From: Myxococcota bacterium
GTDB taxonomy: Bacteria; Myxococcota_A; UBA9160; UBA4427
DNA: 64,000 nucleotides
Direction: 5' to 3'
Assembly (NCBI GenBank): GCA_028823175.1
Contig: JAPKBZ010000001.1
Location: forward strand, 1 to 64,000
The first letter of the stretch is position 1. Every line of letters begins with the position of its first letter. This document shows, piece by piece, positions 34,605 to 43,979 of the stretch. The translations under genes were made by a program, and so were the position numbers. The notes beneath the pieces are model-generated. The model saw only the letters and a program-made list of their open reading frames with translations. It was not told the DNA's origin and made no database searches.

Positions 34605-37157
34605 ATGCCGTTGGATGAATCGGTGCACGAGGCGCAGCGCGATAACGAGCGCGAGGACCAGCTCGATCTCGACGAGCAGTTCTCCCGCTCGAGCAACCTC
34701 TACGCGTTGCCGGTGCTCGTCGGCCTCGTCATCCTGCTGGTGTCCATGCTGGCGGCAACGCTGATCCGGAGTTCCGAGGACCGGGCACTCGAGTCCGCCG
34801 TCGATGCCGCCCTCGATAGCGTGACCACCGAAATCGAGCAGGGAGTCGATCGCCAGATCTACGGGGTGATCATTTTTGCCTGGAAATGGGATTGGCAGGA
34901 AGGCGGCGTTCGCGAGCAGTGGGGAAAAGAGGCGAGGCAACTGATCGAGGATAGCCCCCGGCTTCGAGGAATCGTTTGGCTCGATCAGGACTACTCGATC
35001 CTCGTCAGAGAACCACCCGAGGTGGGCAAATCTTCCATCGAGGGGGACGATCGACGGGGCGAGGTCCTGGAAGCCCTGTCGCTAACCAGGCAGCATCGGC
35101 GGCTGGTTGGGATCGTGACCGAGAACAATGAAGGGGACAAGGTTCTTCTGGTGCACATGGCTCTCTCACGCCAGGGAGTTGACCGGGGAGTCGTGATTGC
35201 GTCCTACGGACTCGAGAGCCTACTGCTGCATATCTTTGAGACCGGGGCCGATGGCTTCCGGGTGGCGATCGCCGATGAGGGAGGTCTTCTCTGGGCGAGT
35301 GAACCGGACGCGCTGCCGGGTCTGCCCCACCGAAACGCTCTTGCCTCGTCGTTTCAAATGGAGTGGGAAGTGACGGTCTCGCCGGGGGCCTCCCTGGTCG
35401 CGACTTACCGCACCTGGCTACCCTTCTCCATCGGGTTGGGAGGCGCTTTCGTCGGGTTGTTGACCGCACTCGCCCTCTTTATGGGCGTGGACAGTCGCCA
35501 GAAGGCCGGCCGCATGGAGTTGGTCAACCAAAGGCTGCGCAAGGAAATGACCCTGCGCGATCGCGCCGAGAGGGCGCGCGCGGAAACTGAAAGTGAGTTG
35601 GTGGAGACGTTAAATTCGCTTCCCGTCCATGTGTGGAGCGCTACGGTTTCCAACGAGGGAGACTACGAGTCGCGCCGGATGTCTACGGTTCTGGGCCAAA
35701 TTAGTGGTCGTCCGATGGAATTCTTCGCGGGCGGTTCTCCGAACGAGTGGCTCAAAATCTTACATCCCGAAGATCGGGAACGGCTTGCGGCGATCGTCGG
35801 CGAGGTCATCGCGGGGCGTACCGAACAAGTCGACTTCGACTACCGATTGATTCGCTCGGATGGGGATATCCGTTATATGTCGGACAGCGTTCGGACTACG
35901 CATGTCGAGTCTGGCCGGCGGCTGGACGGTGTCAGCCGCGATGTGACCGACATGAAGCATGGCGAAGAGGAGCGACTGCTTCTGGAGGCACGCTTTCAGC
36001 GCGCCCAGAGACTCGAAAGCCTCGGGGTTCTGGCCGGCGGGATCGCTCACGATTTCAATAACCTGCTCGTCGCGATGCTGGGTCATGCGCGGCTGGCCGA
36101 GGGCGACCTATCTCCCCACTCGCCAATTCGTCAGAACTTGAAGAGCGTTGTCAAGGCGGCCCGCCAAGCGGCGGAGCTCTGCGGGCAAATGCTCGCCTAT
36201 GCGGGAAGTGTTCCTATCGTGACCGAGTTCATTGAACTCGAGGAAGTCGTTCGGGAAATGGGTGAATTGCTGCGAGCGTCGATCCCGTCGTCGAATTTTA
36301 TCCAGTACAGCTTCGAGCAGAGTGTTCCACTGGTGAAGGGAGACGCCAGTCAAATCCGACAAGTGGCGCTGAACCTGATCACCAACGCCTCTGAGGCGAT
36401 TGGCGAAGGGGGGGGTCAAATTACGCTGGTGGTCGAGTGCCTCCATTGCGATTCCGAAGAACTGGGTGCGATGGAGTTTTCCGAAGACTTGGCACCCGGC
36501 GCCTTCGTCGCGTTGACTGTGCGCGATACGGGTGGCGGGATGGATGAGGCCACGCGAAAGAAGATCTTTGAGCCTTTCTACTCGACGAAATTCACCGGCC
36601 GGGGGCTCGGTCTCGCCGCCGTGGTAGGAATCGTTCGCGCCCATGGCGGTGCGATTCGGATCGAGAGCGAACTCGAAAAGGGCAGCGCAATTTCAGTGCT
36701 CTTTCCTGCCGCGGAAGGGGGCAAGGTGGGCTCGCAGTCAGGCGTAGGGCTTGCTGCAGTCGGCGAGTTGAGAGGGCAGGGAAAAATTCTCCTCGTCGAA
36801 GACGAGGAGTCGGCTCGGGAGTTGGCTTGCATCGTTCTCAAGCGGGCCGGGTTGGAGGTCGTCGAGGCCGCCGACGGCTTCGAGGCCGTGGAGATTTTTG
36901 GAGCTGGCCCCGACGAATTCGGCTGCATCCTGCTCGATCTGACCATGCCCAATATGGACGGGGTGGAAACCTATTCGAAGCTCCGGGAAATTCGACCCGA
37001 TGTCAGAGTTGTACTGTGTAGCGGGTACCCCGAGCCGGCTGCCATGGCCCGGTTCGCGGATGTCGGGCTTTCGGGTTTCCTGAAAAAACCCTACGAGCCC
37101 GAGGAATTGCTCGAGTGTTTGCGACCGCCCGAATTCCCGAGTTCGGACCCGGTCTAG
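34605..37157 (+). CDS. Hybrid sensor histidine kinase / response regulator
   Basis: The 850-residue protein has two helices (about 33-55 and 268-290) bracketing a roughly 210-residue periplasmic sensor, a PAS fold (about 335-445), HisKA with His482 in GGIAHDFNNLL, HATPase_c (LNLITNASEAIGEGG; DTGGGMDEATRKK; GRGLGLAAV) and a C-terminal receiver with Asp778 in LLDLTMPNMDG. It is an inner-membrane kinase with its own receiver. No separate DNA-binding regulator is adjacent, so the output partner is unknown. GGAG supports the start. Its last 4 bp (CTAG) overlap the convergent DUF3604 gene. Confidence 0.93.
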   Translation: MPLDESVHEAQRDNEREDQLDLDEQFSRSSNLYALPVLVGLVILLVSMLAATLIRSSEDRALESAVDAALDSVTTEIEQGVDRQIYGVIIFAWKWDWQEGGVREQWGKEARQLIEDSPRLRGIVWLDQDYSILVREPPEVGKSSIEGDDRRGEVLEALSLTRQHRRLVGIVTENNEGDKVLLVHMALSRQGVDRGVVIASYGLESLLLHIFETGADGFRVAIADEGGLLWASEPDALPGLPHRNALASSFQMEWEVTVSPGASLVATYRTWLPFSIGLGGAFVGLLTALALFMGVDSRQKAGRMELVNQRLRKEMTLRDRAERARAETESELVETLNSLPVHVWSATVSNEGDYESRRMSTVLGQISGRPMEFFAGGSPNEWLKILHPEDRERLAAIVGEVIAGRTEQVDFDYRLIRSDGDIRYMSDSVRTTHVESGRRLDGVSRDVTDMKHGEEERLLLEARFQRAQRLESLGVLAGGIAHDFNNLLVAMLGHARLAEGDLSPHSPIRQNLKSVVKAARQAAELCGQMLAYAGSVPIVTEFIELEEVVREMGELLRASIPSSNFIQYSFEQSVPLVKGDASQIRQVALNLITNASEAIGEGGGQITLVVECLHCDSEELGAMEFSEDLAPGAFVALTVRDTGGGMDEATRKKIFEPFYSTKFTGRGLGLAAVVGIVRAHGGAIRIESELEKGSAISVLFPAAEGGKVGSQSGVGLAAVGELRGQGKILLVEDEESARELACIVLKRAGLEVVEAADGFEAVEIFGAGPDEFGCILLDLTMPNMDGVETYSKLREIRPDVRVVLCSGYPEPAAMARFADVGLSGFLKKPYEPEELLECLRPPEFPSSDPV

Positions 37158-39421
37158 GTCCCTCGCACGAAAATGGGCGAGGACCAGGCTCTTTCCTGGG
37201 TCGGCGAGAGGCAATCATCGCTGGGGTCAAATTGGGGCCCGGCCGCCGGGCACGAACGGGCGCGAACACAGTTGCCGTGCTCGTCACGCTCACAGCGCAG
37301 GGGATCGCCCCCCACAGCCGGAGTGGCTTCCTGGAGCGCCCGGACGTAGTAAACCGTCTCTCGTTGTGGATCCCAGTTGGGATCCTCGAAACGAATGCTG
37401 CACCCCTCTCTGGAGGGAGGACACTCGAAGCTCCGCCAGGGGTCTTCGATGAGTTCGGCCACGGGCTCCTGGGGGTTCTTCTGCTTGCGGATTCTCACGA
37501 CTTCGATGCGTTCGATGGGCTGCCTGAGGTCGCTGGGGTGGTAGCACTCGCCCAGGCAGAGCCTTTCCAGTCGTTCGGGAGAGAGCCTCTCGTGAACGAA
37601 ATCGGGGCAACCGGGGAGCTGCTCGAAGGCGCCTGCGGCCCGTACCTCGAATTGCGGCGGCGAGTCGACCGTGGCCTCGCTCCCCATGGGTTGGGGGCCA
37701 TCGGCTCCGTTGAGGAGGTTGAAATACAGGAGTATGCGTTCGCCCGAGGTGCCGTAGACGTTGCGGCCCTCCAGAGCTTGCCAAATGGAGTCACGAGTTC
37801 GCGACTCGGAGTGGACGGCCACAAGGCCGCTTGTGTAGTAAAAAGAAGATCCTCGCTCCAGGGATAGTGCGATCGCTCCGGCGACTCGAGGCTCGCTCAG
37901 ACTCTCCGGGGAAGCAGGCTCCGGCCAATTGACCAGGTCGTACCAGTCCTGGCGAAACCCGTAGGTATCCCCGTAGGCTTTGCGGGCGATCTCCTTATAA
38001 CCCGGTCCCGCTCTGGCCTTGTGGTTGTCGCTCGAGCCGATCAGTCCGTACCGATAGGTCGAGCCGTCTTCGCTGCGGAGTGCCAGGCCGTACTGAGCGC
38101 TCATATTCGGCCGGTAGTTGAAGGCAGGCATGAAAGCGCCCTGGAGTTGGCCGCATTCGAGCCAGTCATCGGGCCGAGTTCCCGGGATCGACGCGTAGGG
38201 AGGGGCTTCGGAGTCCACGACGCGCTGGCGGGCGATTTTGACGCGCTCCTCGCAGACTCCTGTCGCGAGATCGTCTTCGCAGCGATCGCGGATGATTTCA
38301 CCCGCCTGCCAGCAGCAGGGTAGGTAACCGTCCTGGGGTTGCGCGCAGCGTTGCCTTCCCTGCTCGTCGATCACCACATCCTGGCGTTCATCGTAGACCT
38401 CGGAGCTTCCGTGGCCCGAATAGACTTCGAAGAGTCGCTGACGCTCGGGGGCGTGGTTCGCCCGAGAGAGTTGTTGATCGAGGCGGGCCGAGGGCGGCGC
38501 GTGAATCCCCCAACTCGTGCCGTGGGGTATCACGAGACTCGGATAGCCCCAGTCGTCGAGTTTTTTGAAGAGTTCTTCCGGGCTTTCTGCGCCCTCGAGA
38601 CAATCGTCGGGCAGTTCGCGAACGGGAACGCCCTTGGGACAGTTATCCATGCCGCGAGCGACCCGGGCAAAACGGTTGAAATCGAGATAGGGCTGAAGGT
38701 TTCCGAGATCGAGGCTCGCCATGCCGGCCCGGACGACCGCCCAGGCCGCCGGGGGGATGGGCTGTTCGAAGAGTCCCGCGTCGCCCGCGCCGATTGGGCG
38801 CCGGGGAACCGACCCCTCGGCGGTATCGCGAAAAATCACATTCTTGTGGCCGTAATGGGCCCGGGAGTTGGCGTTGCCCGGGGCTGCGGATTGGGTCCAC
38901 TCCCAGCCCAGGAAAGCGACCAGGTCGGGGTTGTCGGGATCGGTGACCGCATTGCATTCCCGGATGGCCTCCCGGGTTTCGCTCCACTGCTCGGTCGTGA
39001 TGCTCTCGGCGTGGTCGTTGATCGAGTAGAAGTCGAGTCCCGAGCAGAAGCGGGCGAAATCGCAGGCATCTGCCGGGGGGTGTGCCCCCTCTCCCTGGAA
39101 TAGGGGCAGGCTGAAAATGAACGCATCCCCCGAGTAGGTGGTGTGGACATGGAGGTCGCCGAAAAGAATTTGACTCGAGGCGTCGGCTCTTGCGCCCGGG
39201 AGGCTCGTGCCCGCAATCCGACCGCGTTGGCTCACGACCGCGTTCGGAATGGGCTGGGTGGCGATCTGTCCCCGACCTTGCAGACGGCCACCCACGCCCT
39301 CGGCTACCCAGGTGAGGGCGGCAGAGATCAACGCGACCACGACGAAAAGGGGCAGGACTACGAAGCGCAAGAGAAAGCGAATCAAGGAGTCAACTCCGGT
39401 TGCGATGAGGCTGACGAGCAT
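37154..39421 (-). CDS. DUF3604-domain protein, membrane-anchored
   Basis: The 755-residue protein begins with an N-terminal hydrophobic anchor (FVVLPLFVVVALISAALTWVA). The globular part carries a PHP-like metal motif FGDLHVHTTYSGDAF, the pattern DFYSINDHAES and LGWEWTQ blocks, and LVIPHGTSWG, all typical of DUF3604, a PHP-related family. Function in the family is not established; hydrolase activity at the periplasmic side is inferred. It is divergent from an alkaline-phosphatase-superfamily gene. Confidence 0.85.
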   Translation of the reverse strand: MLVSLIATGVDSLIRFLLRFVVLPLFVVVALISAALTWVAEGVGGRLQGRGQIATQPIPNAVVSQRGRIAGTSLPGARADASSQILFGDLHVHTTYSGDAFIFSLPLFQGEGAHPPADACDFARFCSGLDFYSINDHAESITTEQWSETREAIRECNAVTDPDNPDLVAFLGWEWTQSAAPGNANSRAHYGHKNVIFRDTAEGSVPRRPIGAGDAGLFEQPIPPAAWAVVRAGMASLDLGNLQPYLDFNRFARVARGMDNCPKGVPVRELPDDCLEGAESPEELFKKLDDWGYPSLVIPHGTSWGIHAPPSARLDQQLSRANHAPERQRLFEVYSGHGSSEVYDERQDVVIDEQGRQRCAQPQDGYLPCCWQAGEIIRDRCEDDLATGVCEERVKIARQRVVDSEAPPYASIPGTRPDDWLECGQLQGAFMPAFNYRPNMSAQYGLALRSEDGSTYRYGLIGSSDNHKARAGPGYKEIARKAYGDTYGFRQDWYDLVNWPEPASPESLSEPRVAGAIALSLERGSSFYYTSGLVAVHSESRTRDSIWQALEGRNVYGTSGERILLYFNLLNGADGPQPMGSEATVDSPPQFEVRAAGAFEQLPGCPDFVHERLSPERLERLCLGECYHPSDLRQPIERIEVVRIRKQKNPQEPVAELIEDPWRSFECPPSREGCSIRFEDPNWDPQRETVYYVRALQEATPAVGGDPLRCERDEHGNCVRARSCPAAGPQFDPSDDCLSPTQERAWSSPIFVRGT

Positions 39422-39450
39422 ACGTCTTTCGTCGATTGCTCGCCGTGGAT

Positions 39451-39482
39451 CGGGACTCTGCCCTTTCGGGACTCTGCCCTTT
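39451..39482. repeat. 16-bp perfect tandem direct repeat
   Basis: CGGGACTCTGCCCTTT occurs twice back to back in the short region between the divergent DUF3604 and phosphatase-superfamily genes, 44 bp before the latter's ATG. It may be a binding-site pair or a recent duplication. Confidence 0.7.
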
Positions 39483-39526
39483 CAGGTCGCTGGTCTATTC
39501 GGGGTTGTGGGCGTAGACTTCAGCCG

Positions 39527-40558
39527 ATGCGACGACCCGCCACAATCCTCTTCATTGTCCTCGATGCCTTTCCCCACGATCTGGTGGACAGGGATCTGAC
39601 GCCGACGCTCTTTGCTCTGGCGGCCGAGGGCGGGTGGGCCCGGGACGGCGGCCGAGGGATTTTATCCGCGGCCACCTATCCGAATCACGCGACCTTCATC
39701 ACCGGGGTCGGGCCTGGGGAGCACGGAATTTACACGAATCGAGCCTGGTCGGCGGCGGGTAAACGCCCCGCCCAGGAGGTCGGCCCCCGAGCTTCCACCC
39801 TTTTCGAGGAATGTAGGGCGGCGGGGTTGAAGACCGCAGCGGCTTTTGGTGATCAAAATCTCGTCGGGGTCTGCGGCGCCGAGAAAGCCGATGTCCACTG
39901 GCCACCGGGTGGCATTCTGCCCATCGATGCAGCCAAGGGAAAGCTCGGGTACGGCGCCGATCTCGCGGTCATCCAGGGTCTCGATGGGATGGATTGGGCG
40001 GGGGCAGACTTCGTGTTTCTGCAACTCGACGAAGTCGACACAGCGCGCCACTTATCTGGGCCCTTCGGCGATGCGGTGCTCGAGCAGTGCCGGGCCACCG
40101 ACGCCGCCCTGGCTGAAATACTCGAGCGTTTCCGTTCGGGCTGGGACGACACCTTGGCGATTGTGGTCAGCGATCACGATCACGAAGCGGTTGAACCCGG
40201 GGCCGTAGATCTCGCCGCGGCGGCCACGGCCCAGGGGTTGGATATCGAGATCGATCACGAGGGAACCGCCGCGCTCGTCGTGGGCGAAGTCAGCGACGCT
40301 CGGCTGCTCGAGTTGCCCGGGGTGGCAGGCGCCACGCGCTTGGCTCCGGGTTTCAAGCTGGTCTGGGGTCCGCCGGGCCAGCAATTCGGAATCGACTGGG
40401 GGCTTGCGGCCCAGCACGGGAGCCCGCGTACCCTGAAACAACTCGCGGTGGTGGGCGGTGGCCATCCGGCTGCGCGCGCCATCGCTGCGGAGGTAGAGGC
40501 AAGCCCCCCCTCGGCCCTTTCCTGGGCTGGCCGGGTGCGGCACTGGCTCGCGCTCTAG
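39527..40558 (+). CDS. Type I phosphodiesterase / alkaline-phosphatase-superfamily protein
   Basis: The 343-residue protein starting MRRPATILFIVLDAFPH has the alkaline-phosphatase-superfamily layout: Asp in IVLDAF, the likely Thr nucleophile in SAATYPNHATFITGVGPG, QLDEVDTARH and a VVSDHDHEAVEPG metal block. It resembles nucleotide pyrophosphatase/phosphodiesterase enzymes. No signal peptide is seen. ATG 39527 fits the fold; longer in-frame sequence to 39143 overlaps DUF3604. Followed closely by the NuoE-like gene. Confidence 0.85.
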   Translation: MRRPATILFIVLDAFPHDLVDRDLTPTLFALAAEGGWARDGGRGILSAATYPNHATFITGVGPGEHGIYTNRAWSAAGKRPAQEVGPRASTLFEECRAAGLKTAAAFGDQNLVGVCGAEKADVHWPPGGILPIDAAKGKLGYGADLAVIQGLDGMDWAGADFVFLQLDEVDTARHLSGPFGDAVLEQCRATDAALAEILERFRSGWDDTLAIVVSDHDHEAVEPGAVDLAAAATAQGLDIEIDHEGTAALVVGEVSDARLLELPGVAGATRLAPGFKLVWGPPGQQFGIDWGLAAQHGSPRTLKQLAVVGGGHPAARAIAAEVEASPPSALSWAGRVRHWLAL

Positions 40559-40566
40559 CGGGCGAG

Positions 40567-41091
40567 ATGCTCGCAGAAAACCTTCGGGGTATGCTGGTAC
40601 CCGTGAAGAAATCCCGGGAGCCGAGAAACCTAGAGCGCGAGCGAGTAGCCCGGGTACTCAAACGGTGTGAAAACGAATCCGATCCGCGCCAACTCGCCCA
40701 CGCGGTCCAGGCGTCTCTCGGCTACCTGCCCCCGCATGCCCTCGAGGTGCTGGCTCGCCAGGCGGGCCTCGACGAAGAGACGGTGCGCCGTCAGCTCGAG
40801 GCCGATTCAGAAATTCTCTTCGAGCCCGCTTGCACCCGGCGTCTCGAAATTTGCTCGGGCCGGACCTGTGCTCGGCGCGGGGGAGCCCTCTTGATCCGCC
40901 AGGCGAGACGGAGCCTGGGCATAGAGCTCTTCGAGACCACGCCCGAGTCGGGGCTCCGCGTCGAGCCCTTCCGCTGTTTTGGCCAATGCGCTCGGGCGCC
41001 CAATATTCGTCTCGACGGGGTCATTCAGGGCGCCATGACCGAGAAACGCTTCGGCGCCCTGCTCGGGCTGCTCGTGCGGCCGCGGAAATGA
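40567..41091 (+). CDS. NuoE-like [2Fe-2S] thioredoxin-fold protein
   Basis: The 174-residue protein has an N-terminal helical domain and a thioredoxin-like C-terminal domain with the Cys ligands in CSGRTCARRG and CFGQCARAPN, the pattern of NuoE and of NAD-linked dehydrogenase small subunits. It could carry electrons to a NAD-dependent partner, but no nuoF-like gene is adjacent, so it is an orphan. It lies 8 bp after the phosphatase-superfamily gene. An alternative start at 40591 is possible. Confidence 0.78.
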   Translation: MLAENLRGMLVPVKKSREPRNLERERVARVLKRCENESDPRQLAHAVQASLGYLPPHALEVLARQAGLDEETVRRQLEADSEILFEPACTRRLEICSGRTCARRGGALLIRQARRSLGIELFETTPESGLRVEPFRCFGQCARAPNIRLDGVIQGAMTEKRFGALLGLLVRPRK

Positions 41092-41122
41092 GCCTGGGAC
41101 TCGGTGACCGCCTGGCACGAGG

Positions 41123-42148
41123 TTAACTGGGTTTCAGGGCGCTGACCGTTCGCTGCTTGCCCCAGTGATCGCTGAGGTTGCGATGAAAATAGGGCGGGCG
41201 TTCCTTGAGAACTTCTGTTCCGAGCCAAAGGCGCTTCAGGTGGCGAACCTGGCCCGTCGCGGGGTTGTCGGTGTAGGCGGTGCGCGCGTGGAGCACGTGG
41301 TAGTTGTTGACGAATTGCATGTCGCCGGGCGCGAGATCCATGAACACGTTGTACTCGGGGTTCTGGGTCATGGCGTCTACGCGTTGCATGGCCTGCTCGG
41401 CCATTTCGTCGATGGCGGGCGCGCCCGCATGGCGCTGGGACGCGAGGATATAGGGGCGGATATAACGGACGAAGAGGCGCCCTTCCCATTCGGAGAAAAC
41501 CGGCATTTCGTACCAGGGCTGGCTGCCGGGGGGTTCGGCATTGCGGAAATCGTAGGGTTGGGGTTCGTAGAGCGCAGCCGCGAGTTCGGGTTCATCGCGG
41601 ACGAGATCATTGTGAATCGCCAGGGCATTGGCGACGGTGGAAATTCCCCCGCTCTCGGCGCTCTGGAGACAGAGAAGGCCCACGAGGTCGGATCCGTCCG
41701 AGTGATAGGGGAAGGCCACCGCGCCGATTTCGTTGCCTCGGGAGTTGGGATCGTTGCTGGCGACGCCCTGGTCGGTGACATCCCCCAGGACATGGCCGTA
41801 CTGGTTCTGGGGCCAGGGGCTGCCCAGGTGCATGCCAATTCCCCAGTAGATCATCTCCATCTCTTCCTGGGAGTATTTCTCCCGGGGAACACCGCGGAGC
41901 AGAGTGAAACCCCGGCCGTTGATCAAGTCGCCTTCGATCTTCTTCAGCCTTCGCTGGAGATTCGGAAGGGGGAAATGTTCGCACTCGGTTTCGAGGATGT
42001 CCTCGGAGTGCGCGAGGGCGTGCCCCAGGGCAGCATCGATTTCATCGACTTCGGCGGGATCGAGTTGCTCGATCCACTGGGAGCTGTCGGCAACGTCCTG
42101 GGAGCGCCATTCACAATGGGTTTCGAGAATTTGAGGGGAGTTCGGCAT
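41123..42148 (-). CDS. TauD/TfdA-family Fe(II)/2-oxoglutarate dioxygenase
   Basis: The 341-residue protein has the jelly-roll facial triad: His and Asp of the HSD motif in FPYHSDGSD, and the distal His of QFVNNYHVLHARTAYTD, with Arg in VRHLKRLWLGTE for 2-oxoglutarate. The GRGFTLLRGVP segment and length fit TauD-type enzymes, which hydroxylate sulfonates, aryloxyacids or related acids. The substrate is unknown. It is divergent from the second D-aminoacylase-like gene. Confidence 0.9.
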   Translation of the reverse strand: MPNSPQILETHCEWRSQDVADSSQWIEQLDPAEVDEIDAALGHALAHSEDILETECEHFPLPNLQRRLKKIEGDLINGRGFTLLRGVPREKYSQEEMEMIYWGIGMHLGSPWPQNQYGHVLGDVTDQGVASNDPNSRGNEIGAVAFPYHSDGSDLVGLLCLQSAESGGISTVANALAIHNDLVRDEPELAAALYEPQPYDFRNAEPPGSQPWYEMPVFSEWEGRLFVRYIRPYILASQRHAGAPAIDEMAEQAMQRVDAMTQNPEYNVFMDLAPGDMQFVNNYHVLHARTAYTDNPATGQVRHLKRLWLGTEVLKERPPYFHRNLSDHWGKQRTVSALKPS

Positions 42149-42245
42149 GGTGGACCTCCTGATGCCCCAAGATTAGGCGAGTTGCTCGGGCCCCGCGATC
42201 CGGCGTACCCTTGGAGGGTTCCCCCGAAGCCGAGGAGATGCGCGC

Positions 42246-43955
42246 ATGTTAGATCGACTGATTAAGGGCGGCACCGTGGTCGACGGAACGGGAGGCCCCG
42301 CGCGAAAAGCCGACGTCGGGATTAGAGACGGCCTGATCGCGTGCGTGGGCGAGGTGACCGAGGCCGCCCGGGAGGAGATCGACGCGACGGGGCTCCTGGT
42401 GACCCCCGGCTGGGTCGACGTGCACACCCACTACGACGGCCAGGTGAGCTGGGACCCGGGGCTCACCCCCTCCTCTTGGCATGGCGTCACCACGGTGGTC
42501 ATGGGCAATTGCGGCGTCGGCTTCGCGCCGGCGGAGCCCTCCCGCCGCGACTGGTTGATCGGGCTGATGGAGGGCGTGGAGGATATCCCGGGAACTGCCC
42601 TGGCCGAGGGGATTCGCTGGGATTGGGAAACCTTTCCCGAGTATCTCGATGCCATCGAGCGGGCTCCCCACGCCATCGATATTGGCGCGCAGCTTCCCCA
42701 CGGTGCTTTGCGCGCCTACGTGATGGGGGAGCGCGGCTCCGATCACACCCAATTGCCCAGCCCGGAAGAGATCGCCGAGATGGGCCGCTTGGCTCGGGAA
42801 GCGGTGGCGGCGGGAGCCCTTGGGTTTTCGAGTTCGCGAACTCGAAATCATCGGACCCGGGATGGGAAACCGACGCCGAGTCTCACGGCGGGTCCCGAAG
42901 AAATGCTGGGCATTGCCGCCGCCCTGGGTGAGGGAGGGCGCGGGGTCTTCGAGATGGTCGCCGACTTTGCCGATCTCGAAGGCGAGTTCGCTCTTTTGCG
43001 CGAGATGGTGAAGGTCTCGGGTCTTCCCATGTCGATCACCGTGGCCCAGAGTGACGCGGCTCCGGGGCAGTGGCGTCGCCTCCTCGATCTGATCGCCGAG
43101 GCGGTGGCCGAAGGGTTGCCCATGCGGGCCCAGGTGCCGCCGCGAGCGATCGGCATCATGCTTGGACTTCAGGCCAGCTTGAATCCCTTTGGCGGGCACC
43201 CCACGTTCCGCCAGGAGGTGGCCGATCTGCCCCATGCAGAGCAGCTCGAAAAGCTCAGGGATCCGGGCGTGCGCGCGCGAATCCTGGCGGAGAAGGCCCC
43301 CGACACCCTTCAGGGGTTGCTCGGCGGGTTCGACCGGCTCTTCGAACTCGGGAGCCCCCCGGAATACGAGCCCGCGCCCGAAGCCAGCCTGCAGGCCCGG
43401 GCCGAGGCTTTGGGCGTGGAGGCCAGCGCTCTCGCCTACGATCTGATGCTCGGAGAGGAGGGCACGGCGTTGCTCTATCGGCCCTTCCTCAACTACACCG
43501 GGTTTGACCTCGACGTGAGCCGGCAGATGCTGCTCGATCCCAATAGTGTGCCAGGCCTCAGCGATGCGGGTGCGCATTGCGGGATGATCTGCGATGGAAG
43601 TTTCCCCACCTTTCTGCTCTCCCATTGGGGCAAGGATCGTTCGCGTGGCGAAAAAATCCCCATGGAAGATCTCGTCAAGATGCAGTCGGCGGATACCGCG
43701 GCGTTGATGGGTCTCGGGGATCGGGGGCGAGTGGCTCCCGGGCTCCGAGCCGACCTGAACCTGATCGATTGGGAAATGCTGGGTCTCGGTTCCCCCGAGA
43801 TGGTTTTCGATCTGCCCACCGGTGGGAAGCGGCTGATCCAGAAGGCGCTGGGCTATCGCCAGACCCTGGTGGCGGGTCAGACGATTTGCGCGGACGGCGA
43901 GTTGACCGGCGAGCTTCCGGGGCGCTTGGTTCGGGGCGCTCGTCCGGCCCCCTGA
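42246..43955 (+). CDS. D-aminoacylase-like amidohydrolase (amidohydrolase_3), copy 2
   Basis: The 569-residue paralogue of the protein at 10958-12706 shares DVHTHYDGQVSWD, GNCGVGFAPAEP, the DAGAHCGMICDGSFPTFLLSHW block and an MVFDLPTGGKRLIQ tail. As in copy 1, the D-aminoacylase His positions in SHxR and ISHxK are replaced, here by FEMVAD and SITVAQ. The two copies probably act on different substrates of the same class. GAGGAG precedes the ATG. Convergent with the GT-C-like gene. Confidence 0.82.
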   Translation: MLDRLIKGGTVVDGTGGPARKADVGIRDGLIACVGEVTEAAREEIDATGLLVTPGWVDVHTHYDGQVSWDPGLTPSSWHGVTTVVMGNCGVGFAPAEPSRRDWLIGLMEGVEDIPGTALAEGIRWDWETFPEYLDAIERAPHAIDIGAQLPHGALRAYVMGERGSDHTQLPSPEEIAEMGRLAREAVAAGALGFSSSRTRNHRTRDGKPTPSLTAGPEEMLGIAAALGEGGRGVFEMVADFADLEGEFALLREMVKVSGLPMSITVAQSDAAPGQWRRLLDLIAEAVAEGLPMRAQVPPRAIGIMLGLQASLNPFGGHPTFRQEVADLPHAEQLEKLRDPGVRARILAEKAPDTLQGLLGGFDRLFELGSPPEYEPAPEASLQARAEALGVEASALAYDLMLGEEGTALLYRPFLNYTGFDLDVSRQMLLDPNSVPGLSDAGAHCGMICDGSFPTFLLSHWGKDRSRGEKIPMEDLVKMQSADTAALMGLGDRGRVAPGLRADLNLIDWEMLGLGSPEMVFDLPTGGKRLIQKALGYRQTLVAGQTICADGELTGELPGRLVRGARPAP

Positions 43956-43979
43956 AGCGCGCCGCTTCACCGCGCCTCG

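Noticed and set aside
42249-43970. 573-residue frame antisense to the second D-aminoacylase-like gene
   Set aside because: It mirrors the gene through GC-biased third positions, has no domain pattern and is fully inside a well-supported CDS.
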